DNA from: Candidatus Cellulosilyticum pullistercoris
GTDB taxonomy: Bacteria > Bacillota > Clostridia > Lachnospirales > Cellulosilyticaceae
Assembly: GCA_018883705.1 (NCBI GenBank)
Contig: JAHLFQ010000041.1
Location: 1 to 18,570 of the forward strand
Length of the DNA: 18,570 bases
Direction: 5' to 3'
In this document: in pieces, positions 1 through 6,433 of the stretch
Position numbering within the stretch: position 1 is the first letter of the stretch
How the letters are laid out: each line of letters begins with the position of its first letter
Made by a program: the position numbers and the translations under genes
The notes under the pieces: generated by a model
Database searches by the model: none
Told to the model about the DNA's origin: nothing
Seen by the model: only the letters and a program-made list of their open reading frames with translations

Positions 1-1298
1 CTTCCATCATGTCTTTCAATAATCTGTTTTGATATATACAGCCCTAATCCATAATGAGTTCCTGTTCGTGAGACATTTTGGGTAAAGAACTGCTCAGTGG
101 CATGTTTTAAAGCTTCTTCTGTAAAACCTAATCCAAAATCTTCTACTTGAATGACTAATCCACCCTCTTCTTCTATCAAACTAAGCCTAATTTCCTTTTG
201 TTCTTCTGAATGCTCTAACGCATTTTTTACAACATTTAAAAGAGCACGCATGGCACTTTCCTCATCAATCATTAATGTACTATTTTGCAATAAACTTACT
301 TGCTCCACTAAATGCATCTGATAACTTCTACATAGTACCTTACTTTGCTTAATCACTTGCCTTACAAAATCTTCGGTCTTTACCCTTACTATCTTCATTT
401 CTAATTCTTTTTTCTCTTTAGCTGCCTCTATTAACAAGCCAATATACCTTTCAATTTGATTTGTACTTCTCTCTATACTTTCTATATACTCCTTCACATC
501 CGATGATATGTTCTCTTCTATGATCAATTCAGTATTACCTTTGATAATGGTTAGAGGTGTTTTTATATCATGCGCTAATGCTGAAATATGCTTTTTCCTT
601 CTTTCTTCTGTTTCCCATTCCTTTTTTAAAGCTTCAGACAAAGCAGTTTTCATATCCTGAATAGAATTAATAACCTCGTTAAATTCCTGTATATGTGATG
701 CTTTTAACTCAAACTCAAGATTTTTTTCTTTAATTTGCTGTGTTGCTTCCATAACAGGCATTAATTCTTTCTTAAGCTTCCTTGCAAATAAAAAAGCCAT
801 AGCTATCACTAATGCTAAAAACAGTACAAAGAATCCAAGGAGCAAGGTTAGTTCTAATCTAGGAAATAAACGGTGCAAAACTGGAGAGGCAAAATGAGCA
901 CTAATATCGTATTGAATAACACAAATGTCCTCGTCTCGTTCTATCATGATGTATCTATTACGATAGCCTTTAGAATGCTTCAAGAAAAGCTTAGCATCTT
1001 CTACTGTTTGCTCATCAAAATCTCCTTCTAAATACTCATAAAACTTATCAAACACTCCAAACTTGCAAGTATGTGGTATTAGCTTCCTATCTAAAGGCTG
1101 ACTCTTACTAATTGCTTCCCAATTTTGATGAAGCTGTTTCTCCGCATAATTGGCTGGTAAAATGAGTCCCTGCCCTATAGCCAAACTAAAGAGTAATACC
1201 CAAAATCCTCCTAGAAGGATTGTCGCTACTAATAAGCTAAAGATATATTTTAAAAACATCCTCCAAAGCCCTATTTTACGTTGTTTGCCTAGTTCCAT
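1..1298 (-). CDS. Sensor histidine kinase of the LanFEG operon (3' end cut by the window edge)
   Basis: Membrane sensor kinase expected to phosphorylate the adjacent response regulator in response to antimicrobial peptides. The reading frame stays open to base 1, giving about 432 codons, so only a short C-terminal piece is missing. It has two membrane segments, about residues 15-40 and 155-180, around a roughly 115-residue extracytoplasmic domain. Then come a linker and dimerisation domain with the phospho-acceptor His243 in HISALAHDIKTPLT, an N box (NVVKNALEHS), a G1 box (VEDFGLGF, with Phe where Asn is usual) and a G2 box (THYGLGLYISKQ). The chosen ATG follows an in-frame TAA, overlaps the end of the regulator gene by 10 bp and has a GGGGG site 11 nt upstream; the later ATG at 1259 has GGAGG abutting it, which is too close. 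Kinases of this shape sit with LanFEG/Cpr transporters. The function is sure; the ligand is inferred. Confidence 0.9.
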   Translation of the reverse strand, partial: MELGKQRKIGLWRMFLKYIFSLLVATILLGGFWVLLFSLAIGQGLILPANYAEKQLHQNWEAISKSQPLDRKLIPHTCKFGVFDKFYEYLEGDFDEQTVEDAKLFLKHSKGYRNRYIMIERDEDICVIQYDISAHFASPVLHRLFPRLELTLLLGFFVLFLALVIAMAFLFARKLKKELMPVMEATQQIKEKNLEFELKASHIQEFNEVINSIQDMKTALSEALKKEWETEERRKKHISALAHDIKTPLTIIKGNTELIIEENISSDVKEYIESIERSTNQIERYIGLLIEAAKEKKELEMKIVRVKTEDFVRQVIKQSKVLCRSYQMHLVEQVSLLQNSTLMIDEESAMRALLNVVKNALEHSEEQKEIRLSLIEEEGGLVIQVEDFGLGFTEEALKHATEQFFTQNVSRTGTHYGLGLYISKQIIERHDG

Positions 1299-1948
1299 TT
1301 ATATCCAATCCCCCATATAGTTTCTATAGGATTTTTATTTTTCTTTTCAAATTTTGCTCTGATATTTTTAATGTGTTCACGAATAGCACTACTATCGCTT
1401 TCACAATCCATACCTAATGCATTTTCTAAAATGTGTTCTATTGAAAAAACTTGGCCCCTATTTCTCACTAGAAATTCACAGATTTTATATTCGCTTTTTG
1501 TAAGCATCACCTTTTCCTCATTGATATAAAGTTGCTTTTCAGAAAGGTCAAAACAAAAGTCTTCACATAAAATTCTTTGATGATAAGTCCTATGTTCACG
1601 CCTAATATGTGCCTGCACTCTAGCTCTTAATTCAGTTAAGCTAAATGGCTTTTTAATATAGTCATCACCACCTACCATAAACCCTTCTATCATATCTGAT
1701 TCCATAACCTTAGCTGTGATAAAGAGAATTGGACAATCTATTTTTTCTCTAAAAGCCCTACAAAAAGAAAAGCCATCTATTTGTGGCATCATCACATCTA
1801 ATAAAATCAGATGATATAATTTTAGCTGCTGACTCTCTAAGCCAACTACATCATTTCTTACGGTAACCTCATAACCTTCTTTAGTAAGTGCCCGTTCTAT
1901 CATCTTACAAATCTCCCTATCATCATCAATAACTAATATTTTATATAT
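1289..1948 (-). CDS. OmpR-family response regulator, apparent ATA start
   Basis: DNA-binding partner of the kinase behind it. It has an N-terminal receiver domain and a C-terminal winged helix (about residues 125-219, ending GIGYKWN). Counting from the ATA codon at 1948 the protein is 219 residues and begins IYKILVIDDDREICKM, the usual first strand and acidic pocket (Asp8-10). Phospho-acceptor Asp51 (LILLDVMMP), Thr78 and Lys100 (KKPF) are present. The first ATG in frame, at 1903, would remove that strand and all the acidic-pocket residues. Between the upstream in-frame TGA at 1955-1957 and 1903 there is no ATG, GTG or TTG in frame. ATA lies where a start Met is expected, 20 nt after the preceding stop, behind purine-rich sequence. 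So the gene uses a rare AUA start, has lost its start, or carries a base error. Its likely target is the operon promoter, by analogy with CprR/NisR-type regulators. Confidence 0.8.
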   Translation of the reverse strand: MYKILVIDDDREICKMIERALTKEGYEVTVRNDVVGLESQQLKLYHLILLDVMMPQIDGFSFCRAFREKIDCPILFITAKVMESDMIEGFMVGGDDYIKKPFSLTELRARVQAHIRREHRTYHQRILCEDFCFDLSEKQLYINEEKVMLTKSEYKICEFLVRNRGQVFSIEHILENALGMDCESDSSAIREHIKNIRAKFEKKNKNPIETIWGIGYKWN

Positions 1949-1963
1949 AACCCCTCACCCTTT
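1946..1963 (-). promoter_or_regulatory. Ribosome-binding region and ATA codon of the response regulator
   Basis: The minus strand reads AAAGGG (1958-1963) and GAGGGG (1951-1956) and then TT before ATA at 1948. AAAGGG has the more normal spacing, 9 nt, from the ATA. No standard start codon in the right frame follows until 1903. The site decides where translation would begin if ATA is used. Confidence 0.5.
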
Positions 1964-1967
1964 AACT

Positions 1968-2726
1968 CTATTCTTCTATTTCTGCGCCTTGCCATCTTTT
2001 GCTCCAGTATAAGAACATAACTAGAAGTAACACGGTTATGATCAGCATACTCATAAATCCCTGTCTAAACGCTAACAATATAAGTCTATATTCACCAGTC
2101 TTCATTATAAGCTCTAAGGCATAACTTACTAACCTTATTCCCCATGCACATGGCACTATCTGCCATATTCCATCTCCTAATCCTAAGGCCAACAATGGAC
2201 TTAAAAGTCCACCTACTATACCTAAGTCTAATGCCAAACCTTTTCCTAACTGAAAACTTACTATATATTGTATCATATACCATCCTAGATTAGAGACAAA
2301 GAGCAAAACAGCTAGTTTCAAATAGTCTAATAGGCCAGTAGTATGATTCCCCATACATTTTGAAACCACACCAAAACCCACTACTGCCAGTAAAACTGCT
2401 ATAAAGCCTTGACTACCTAATACCATTAATTTACTCAAATGACTAATCGTTTTACTATAGGGGACAGATAACATTCTTTGAAAATGACCTGCATTTTTTT
2501 CCTCTTCACAGGATATTCCCACCACAATGGCAATCAGTACAGGAAAGGCTGTAGATAAGGTTTGTAGATAAGTAATTATTTTGTCCTCATTTTTCCATGG
2601 TGAGTAGCTATAATAACTACAAAATAATAGTACACCTATTATGGGAATGATTAGGTGTATCCATAAAAGCCCTGAATGAATCATCTGATAGACTTCTGCT
2701 TTATAGCTTTTTATAAACTGTTTCAT
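1968..2726 (-). CDS. Lantibiotic-immunity-type ABC transporter permease, MutG family
   Basis: Integral membrane subunit, 252 residues with about six hydrophobic segments, at the usual length for this family. The opening (KSYKAEVYQMIHSG), a first membrane segment near residues 20-40 and the cytoplasmic stretch CEEEKNAGHFQRMLSVPYSK are characteristic of LanG/MutG permeases. Its ATG lies 2 bases beyond the stop codon of the preceding permease, and an AGAAAAGAGGTG site ends inside that gene, so translation is coupled. With the MutE-type subunit and the ATPase it should form a transporter that clears lantibiotics or similar peptides from the membrane. The family assignment comes from reading the protein and operon order; the actual substrate is unknown. 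Confidence 0.82.
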   Translation of the reverse strand: MKQFIKSYKAEVYQMIHSGLLWIHLIIPIIGVLLFCSYYSYSPWKNEDKIITYLQTLSTAFPVLIAIVVGISCEEEKNAGHFQRMLSVPYSKTISHLSKLMVLGSQGFIAVLLAVVGFGVVSKCMGNHTTGLLDYLKLAVLLFVSNLGWYMIQYIVSFQLGKGLALDLGIVGGLLSPLLALGLGDGIWQIVPCAWGIRLVSYALELIMKTGEYRLILLAFRQGFMSMLIITVLLLVMFLYWSKRWQGAEIEE

Positions 2727-2727
2727 C

Positions 2728-3456
2728 CTACACCTCTTTTCTGCTAAAACCTTGAGCTGTTAACCAAGAAATCAGTACATATAAAATGACTGTAATGATA
2801 ACACCGGGCAAAATCACATCTCTGCTTGCAAAACGTTTCCCTGCTTCTTCTACTAATAGCCCATTAGGTAGAACTCCTATAGCTGGACACATCAGTCTAG
2901 CAGGTATAGCAAATGGAATCCACCAGTAGCTTTCTAGGGCACAGATACAAGCTATTATCATATTGCAAACTACACTAATCAGTATAGATAAAAAAACACC
3001 TACTTTTTGACCTACATACATAAATAGCGGCATTTGCCACGCAAAAGTCATAAAAAGTAATAAGCTTCCTGTAAAACCTTTTCGAGTAGGCATTATGTAT
3101 AAACCCAAAACCTTACTTCCTATTATCATCATCATAAAAAATATCATATTAACCACCAATAAGTATAAGGTTGCGACTATAACCTTGGCATACCAAATTC
3201 TTTTCTTATCTTTTGCTATAGCCATTAAACCATGATAATTTTTCTTCTGGTCCTTGGTCACAAATGTAGCTGCAATATAAGTAAAGGTAAAAGGTAAAAA
3301 CAATATATACCACCAGTTATATGCGCCACTAAATGTATAGCTACTTCCCATTAATACTATAGCTAATGCAATAATAACTGTAGGGACTAGCCATATAATC
3401 TTATGATTAAAACTTCCCTTTTGCTTAAGAATTTCTGCTTTTACATAGTTAAGCAT
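2728..3456 (-). CDS. Lantibiotic-immunity-type ABC transporter permease, MutE/EpiE family
   Basis: Second membrane subunit of the peptide-resistance transporter, about 242 residues and six membrane segments. It opens MLNYVKAEILKQKGSFNHKI, followed by a helix ending near GSSYTFSGAYNWWY; the charged loop VTKDQKKNYHGLMAI is typical of this group. I use the ATG at 3456, because AGGTGA stands 5 nt upstream of it. The GTG at 3465, nine bases further out, is itself part of that site. The gene overlaps the end of the ATPase gene by 8 bp and is followed at once by the MutG-type permease, so the three are co-translated. It probably pairs with the other permease as a heterodimer around an ATPase dimer, as in LanFEG systems. 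Confidence 0.82.
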   Translation of the reverse strand: MLNYVKAEILKQKGSFNHKIIWLVPTVIIALAIVLMGSSYTFSGAYNWWYILFLPFTFTYIAATFVTKDQKKNYHGLMAIAKDKKRIWYAKVIVATLYLLVVNMIFFMMMIIGSKVLGLYIMPTRKGFTGSLLLFMTFAWQMPLFMYVGQKVGVFLSILISVVCNMIIACICALESYWWIPFAIPARLMCPAIGVLPNGLLVEEAGKRFASRDVILPGVIITVILYVLISWLTAQGFSRKEV

Positions 3457-4153
3457 TCCAATCACCTGCTTTTCTTACAATATCCATAAATAAGCTTTCT
3501 AGATTTTCAGAAGTCTTTATCTTTCCTTGATACCACAGCTTTCCCTTTACCATAATGCCAATATGGTCTGCTATCTGCTCAATCTCTGATAAGATATGAC
3601 TAGAAATAATAACAGTCATCCCCTTTTCAGGAAAAGAACGTATCAATGCTCTTAAATCACTCATTCCAATGGGGTCTAGTCCATTAGTAGGCTCGTCTAA
3701 GATAAGTAGTTTTGGCTTATTTAAAAGTGCTATAGCAATACCTAATCTCTGCTTCATTCCCATCGAGAATTGTCCTGCCTTCTTCTTACCAGTATCCATT
3801 AGACCAACAATTTCTAATACTTCCCCTATCCTTGAGTCTGGTAAACCATACATCAGCGTTCTTATCTTTAGATTTTCTCTAGCTGTCAGATTTTCATAAA
3901 TAGGTGGCTCTTCAATCAGAGCACCTACTTGATTTAAGTCTTCTCTTTTCCATGTTCTTCCCTCAAAAAGAATTTTTCCTGAGGAAGGCACCTGCATTCC
4001 CGTTAACATTTTAAGCAAAGTAGACTTTCCTGCTCCATTAGGGCCTAAAAGTCCATAAATGGTGTTCTCTTTAATGGATATTTCTATATGATCATTTACT
4101 ATTTGGCCTTTAAACTGTTTGCATAGGCCTTGCGTCTCGATAATATTTACCAT
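3449..4153 (-). CDS. Lantibiotic-protection ABC transporter ATP-binding subunit (LanF/MutF/CprA type)
   Basis: Energy-coupling subunit, 234 residues. Walker A is GPNGAGKST (37-45), the signature is FSMGMKQR (129-136), Walker B is LLILDEP (149-155) and the H-loop His is 186 in ISSHILSE. Where ordinary ABC ATPases have the Q-loop Gln, this one reads ALIEEPPIYENLT with Glu81. This 'E-loop' is a documented hallmark of lantibiotic immunity ATPases such as NukF and NisF, and it is the best sequence evidence for the operon's role. The gene is first in the minus-strand operon. Its ATG is preceded by AAGGAG with 8 nt spacing; an earlier ATG in that spacer is followed directly by TAA. The substrate could be a lantibiotic or another cationic or lipid II-binding peptide. 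Confidence 0.9.
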   Translation of the reverse strand: MVNIIETQGLCKQFKGQIVNDHIEISIKENTIYGLLGPNGAGKSTLLKMLTGMQVPSSGKILFEGRTWKREDLNQVGALIEEPPIYENLTARENLKIRTLMYGLPDSRIGEVLEIVGLMDTGKKKAGQFSMGMKQRLGIAIALLNKPKLLILDEPTNGLDPIGMSDLRALIRSFPEKGMTVIISSHILSEIEQIADHIGIMVKGKLWYQGKIKTSENLESLFMDIVRKAGDWNA

Positions 4154-4209
4154 TACATTTTCTCCTTATCCTAGTAGCTTTCTTGTGATATTTACTAGTT
4201 TAGAAGTCA

Positions 4210-4236
4210 TTTATAAGGATTTTGTAAGGTTCACAA
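4210..4236 (-). promoter_or_regulatory. Possible promoter of the LanFEG-RK operon
   Basis: On the minus strand TTGTGA (4231-4236) and TATAAA (4210-4215) are separated by 15 bp, a short spacer that would suit an activator-dependent promoter. The -35 region is also flanked by an imperfect inverted repeat (ATTTGT ... ACAAAA). The response regulator could bind here, but I cannot identify its box with confidence. Confidence 0.35.
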
Positions 4237-4265
4237 ATATACTTTTAGCTTCTGTCATAAAATGA

Positions 4266-4297
4266 TTGCGTACGCAAACTTTTAATTGCGCTCGCAG
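4266..4297. promoter_or_regulatory. Two palindromic operator-like sites for the MarR regulator
   Basis: A perfect 12-bp palindrome, TTGCGTACGCAA, lies at 4266-4277. A near copy, TTGCGCTCGCAG, lies at 4286-4297. Their starts are exactly 20 bp apart, about two helical turns, so two dimers would sit on the same DNA face. The second site covers the -35 element of the marR promoter, which fits autorepression. Dyad sites of this kind next to a MarR gene are typical operators; binding itself is inferred. Confidence 0.7.
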
Positions 4298-4314
4298 ATA
4301 TTTAGATCTATAAT
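4286..4314 (+). promoter_or_regulatory. Promoter of the marR-MATE operon
   Basis: A perfect -10 hexamer TATAAT lies at 4309-4314, with TTGCGC at 4286-4291 as the -35 and an exact 17-bp spacer. The -35 is embedded in the second palindrome. Transcription should begin around 4321, leaving a leader barely longer than the ribosome-binding site. Confidence 0.7.
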
Positions 4315-4333
4315 AAGAATCGAGGTGATTATT

Positions 4334-4780
4334 ATGGAATTTTTTAAATGGCTTTCTATTACTGACCGCTATACTAAGATGTATTTAGACCGTCAGCTTG
4401 CTCCTCTTGGATTAAATAGTAGCCAGCATATGTATATCATCAAAATATGTAGTGAACCAGGGATAACACAAGACCAGTTTATATCCTTCTTTTATATTCA
4501 CCCTAGTAATATAACGCGCTCTATTGCTTATTTAGAAAAAACAGGTTTTATAAAAAAAGAACCTCATTATAAAGATAAACGTACCTATTGTTTATATCCT
4601 ACTGAAAAAGCTATAGAAGCAAACAAGCAAATCCTTGATATACTAAATAACTGGCACGAAATCCTGCTTCAAGATTTTTCAACTGAAGAAAGAGCCCGTT
4701 TCTTTTCTTTTTTAAATGAGGCAGGTCAAAAAGCTATTACAGAATTAGCTCAGGAAACAGAAATAAAAAATAAAATTTGA
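4334..4780 (+). CDS. MarR-family transcriptional repressor
   Basis: A 148-residue winged-helix regulator of normal MarR length. The helix-turn-helix and wing span about residues 40-95: the recognition helix is around HPSNITRSIAYLEKTGFI, and the wing is PHYKDKRTYCLYPTEKA, containing the conserved D-K-R. Terminal helices provide the dimer interface. I start at ATG 4334, which has GAGGTGAT four bases upstream. Reading from TTG 4286 would begin translation inside the -35/operator and is rejected. The gene is followed 12 bases later by the MATE exporter, so it most likely represses the pair by binding the palindromes upstream and lets go when a toxic compound binds. The ligand is unknown. Confidence 0.92.
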   Translation: MEFFKWLSITDRYTKMYLDRQLAPLGLNSSQHMYIIKICSEPGITQDQFISFFYIHPSNITRSIAYLEKTGFIKKEPHYKDKRTYCLYPTEKAIEANKQILDILNNWHEILLQDFSTEERARFFSFLNEAGQKAITELAQETEIKNKI

Positions 4781-4792
4781 AAGGAAATGATT

Positions 4793-6187
4793 ATGAGTGA
4801 GATAAAAACTGAAAATCCTCTTGGCTATGAAAAACTGCCAAGACTATTAAAAAACTATGCAATCCCTAGTATCATTGCTATGCTCGTCAGCTCTTTATAT
4901 AATATCGTGGATCAAATCTTTATTGGTCAAGGTGTCGGTTATCTCGGAAATGCTGCAACCAATGTGGCTTATCCTCTTACAACCATTTGCCTTGCCATTG
5001 CCTTATTAATTGGAGTTGGTAGCGCTGCTCGCTTCTCATTGGCCTTAGGGGCAAAAGAAAAGGAGCAGGCAGAGCTGGCTGTAGGTAATGCCATCAGCAT
5101 GATGTTATTATTCGGGATCACCTACTTTATTCTTATTGAAATCTTTCTAAATCCGCTTCTTATACTTTTTGGAAGTACACCAGACATTATGCCTTATGCA
5201 GAAAGCTATACTAGAATTACTGCAATTGGTATGCCACTACTCATTGTGACTAATGGTATGAGTAACTTAGCAAGAGCTGATGGCAGTCCTAAATTCTCTA
5301 TGACTTGTATGCTAGTTGGTGCCATTATTAATACTATTCTAGATCCAATTTTCATCTTTGTATTCCATATGGGTGTAGCTGGTGCTGCTTTAGCTACTAT
5401 TATTGGTCAATTAGTATCATTTCTTATGGCCATCAACTATATTCGTAAATTTAAACATATCGACTTAAAGAGAAAACACTTTAAATTAAAAGGACTTGAA
5501 TGTCTTAAAATAGCTTCTTTAGGTATGAGTAACAGCTTAAATCAATTAGCGATTACCATTGTACAAATTGTCTTAAATAATTCTCTCATATACTATGGTG
5601 CACAATCTATTTATGGTAGTGAGATTCCGCTTGCATGTAGTGGCATTGTAATGAAAACCAATGCTATCTTACTATCTATTATTATTGGTATCTCTCAAGG
5701 TTCTCAGCCTATCATCAGCTTTAACTATGGTGCCAAAAATTATGATAGAGTAAGAGAAATCTATAAGCTAGCAGTTAGCTATAGTTTATGTATTTCCTTT
5801 ATAGGTTTTATCGCCTTTCAATTCTTTCCAAAACAAGTTATTTCCTTGTTTGGAACAGGCGATCAGCTTTACTTTGAATTTGCAGTAAAATTCATGAGAA
5901 TCTTCTTATTCATGTTCCTTATAAATGGTATTCAACTCATTTCTTCTAACTTCTTTGCTGCTATTGGAAAAGCTACTAAAGGTGTATTACTATCTCTTTC
6001 TCGTCAAGTACTTTTCTTAATACCACTTATTCTCATCCTTCCAATCTTCTTCGGAATTGATGGTATTTTATTTGCTGCACCTATAGCAGATGGTCTAGCA
6101 TTCTGTGTAACTGTTTTGCTAATTAAGAAGGAAATTACTCACATGAAAACGCTGAATACTGTAAAAGTATTACATCCTATTAGCTAA
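4793..6187 (+). CDS. MATE-family multidrug/Na+ or H+ antiporter (MepA-like)
   Basis: Twelve-helix exporter, 464 residues, of typical MATE length. Two homologous halves each begin with the family pattern: the N-terminal half has LLKNYAIPSIIAMLVSSLYN followed by IVDQIFIGQGVG, and the second half resumes near CLKIASLGMSNSLNQL. ARADGSPKFSM and the QGSQPIISFNYGAK segment are also typical of the MepA/NorM-like branch. I use the second ATG (4793): AAGGA lies 7 nt before it, while it is almost in contact with the first ATG at 4787. The gene is co-transcribed with the MarR gene and ends before a strong terminator. It probably expels cationic drugs or dyes; the substrate cannot be read from the sequence. 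Confidence 0.93.
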   Translation: MSEIKTENPLGYEKLPRLLKNYAIPSIIAMLVSSLYNIVDQIFIGQGVGYLGNAATNVAYPLTTICLAIALLIGVGSAARFSLALGAKEKEQAELAVGNAISMMLLFGITYFILIEIFLNPLLILFGSTPDIMPYAESYTRITAIGMPLLIVTNGMSNLARADGSPKFSMTCMLVGAIINTILDPIFIFVFHMGVAGAALATIIGQLVSFLMAINYIRKFKHIDLKRKHFKLKGLECLKIASLGMSNSLNQLAITIVQIVLNNSLIYYGAQSIYGSEIPLACSGIVMKTNAILLSIIIGISQGSQPIISFNYGAKNYDRVREIYKLAVSYSLCISFIGFIAFQFFPKQVISLFGTGDQLYFEFAVKFMRIFLFMFLINGIQLISSNFFAAIGKATKGVLLSLSRQVLFLIPLILILPIFFGIDGILFAAPIADGLAFCVTVLLIKKEITHMKTLNTVKVLHPIS

Positions 6188-6267
6188 TGCTATAACAGCA
6201 ATTATGCAAACTAAGTTACTTATAATGATGAATTCTTTCTATTTATACAAAATAATATTACACCTAT

Positions 6268-6299
6268 AAAAATAGCACCTCGAAAGAGGTGCTATTTTT
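6268..6299. terminator. Bidirectional intrinsic terminator between the MATE and PAS-kinase genes
   Basis: A perfect 14-bp stem (6268-6281 with 6286-6299) is closed by a GAAA tetraloop; its GC-rich core is GCACCTC/GAGGTGC and it is flanked by A-runs and T-runs on both sides. It lies 80 bp past the MATE gene and about 135 bp past the end of the opposing kinase gene, so it can stop transcripts from both. The rest of the 6188-6433 gap shows no gene. Confidence 0.92.
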
Positions 6300-6433
6300 A
6301 CGGATTCATAATCTAATGTTTCGATATAACTTTTATTACTTATTATCAATAATGCTAAATTTATAAATCATAAAGAATTTACTGCTGCTTGTAAGATGAC
6401 ACTTCCTATTAGCGTAACAGAAATCTACAGTAT

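Noticed and set aside
3669..3899. Open frame on the opposite strand of the ABC ATPase gene
   Set aside because: Antisense shadow of a strongly conserved ATPase, with no ribosome-binding site and no domain. The same applies to the frames at 2092-2283, 6741-6989, 8741-8974, 9588-9797 and 12678-12953.
1..4153. Reading the left operon as a bacitracin-type BceAB module
   Set aside because: There are two separate six-helix permeases of about 245-250 residues rather than one large ten-helix permease with an extracellular domain, and the ATPase has the LanF E-loop.
4286..4333. N-terminal extension of the MarR protein from TTG 4286
   Set aside because: The TTG is part of the -35/operator and upstream of the -10, so it would not be transcribed; ATG 4334 has a proper ribosome-binding site.
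6188..6433. Possible small lantibiotic precursor or small RNA gene in the gap near the resistance genes
   Set aside because: No frame with a ribosome-binding site and leader/Cys-Ser-Thr-rich core peptide is present; the only structure is the terminator.
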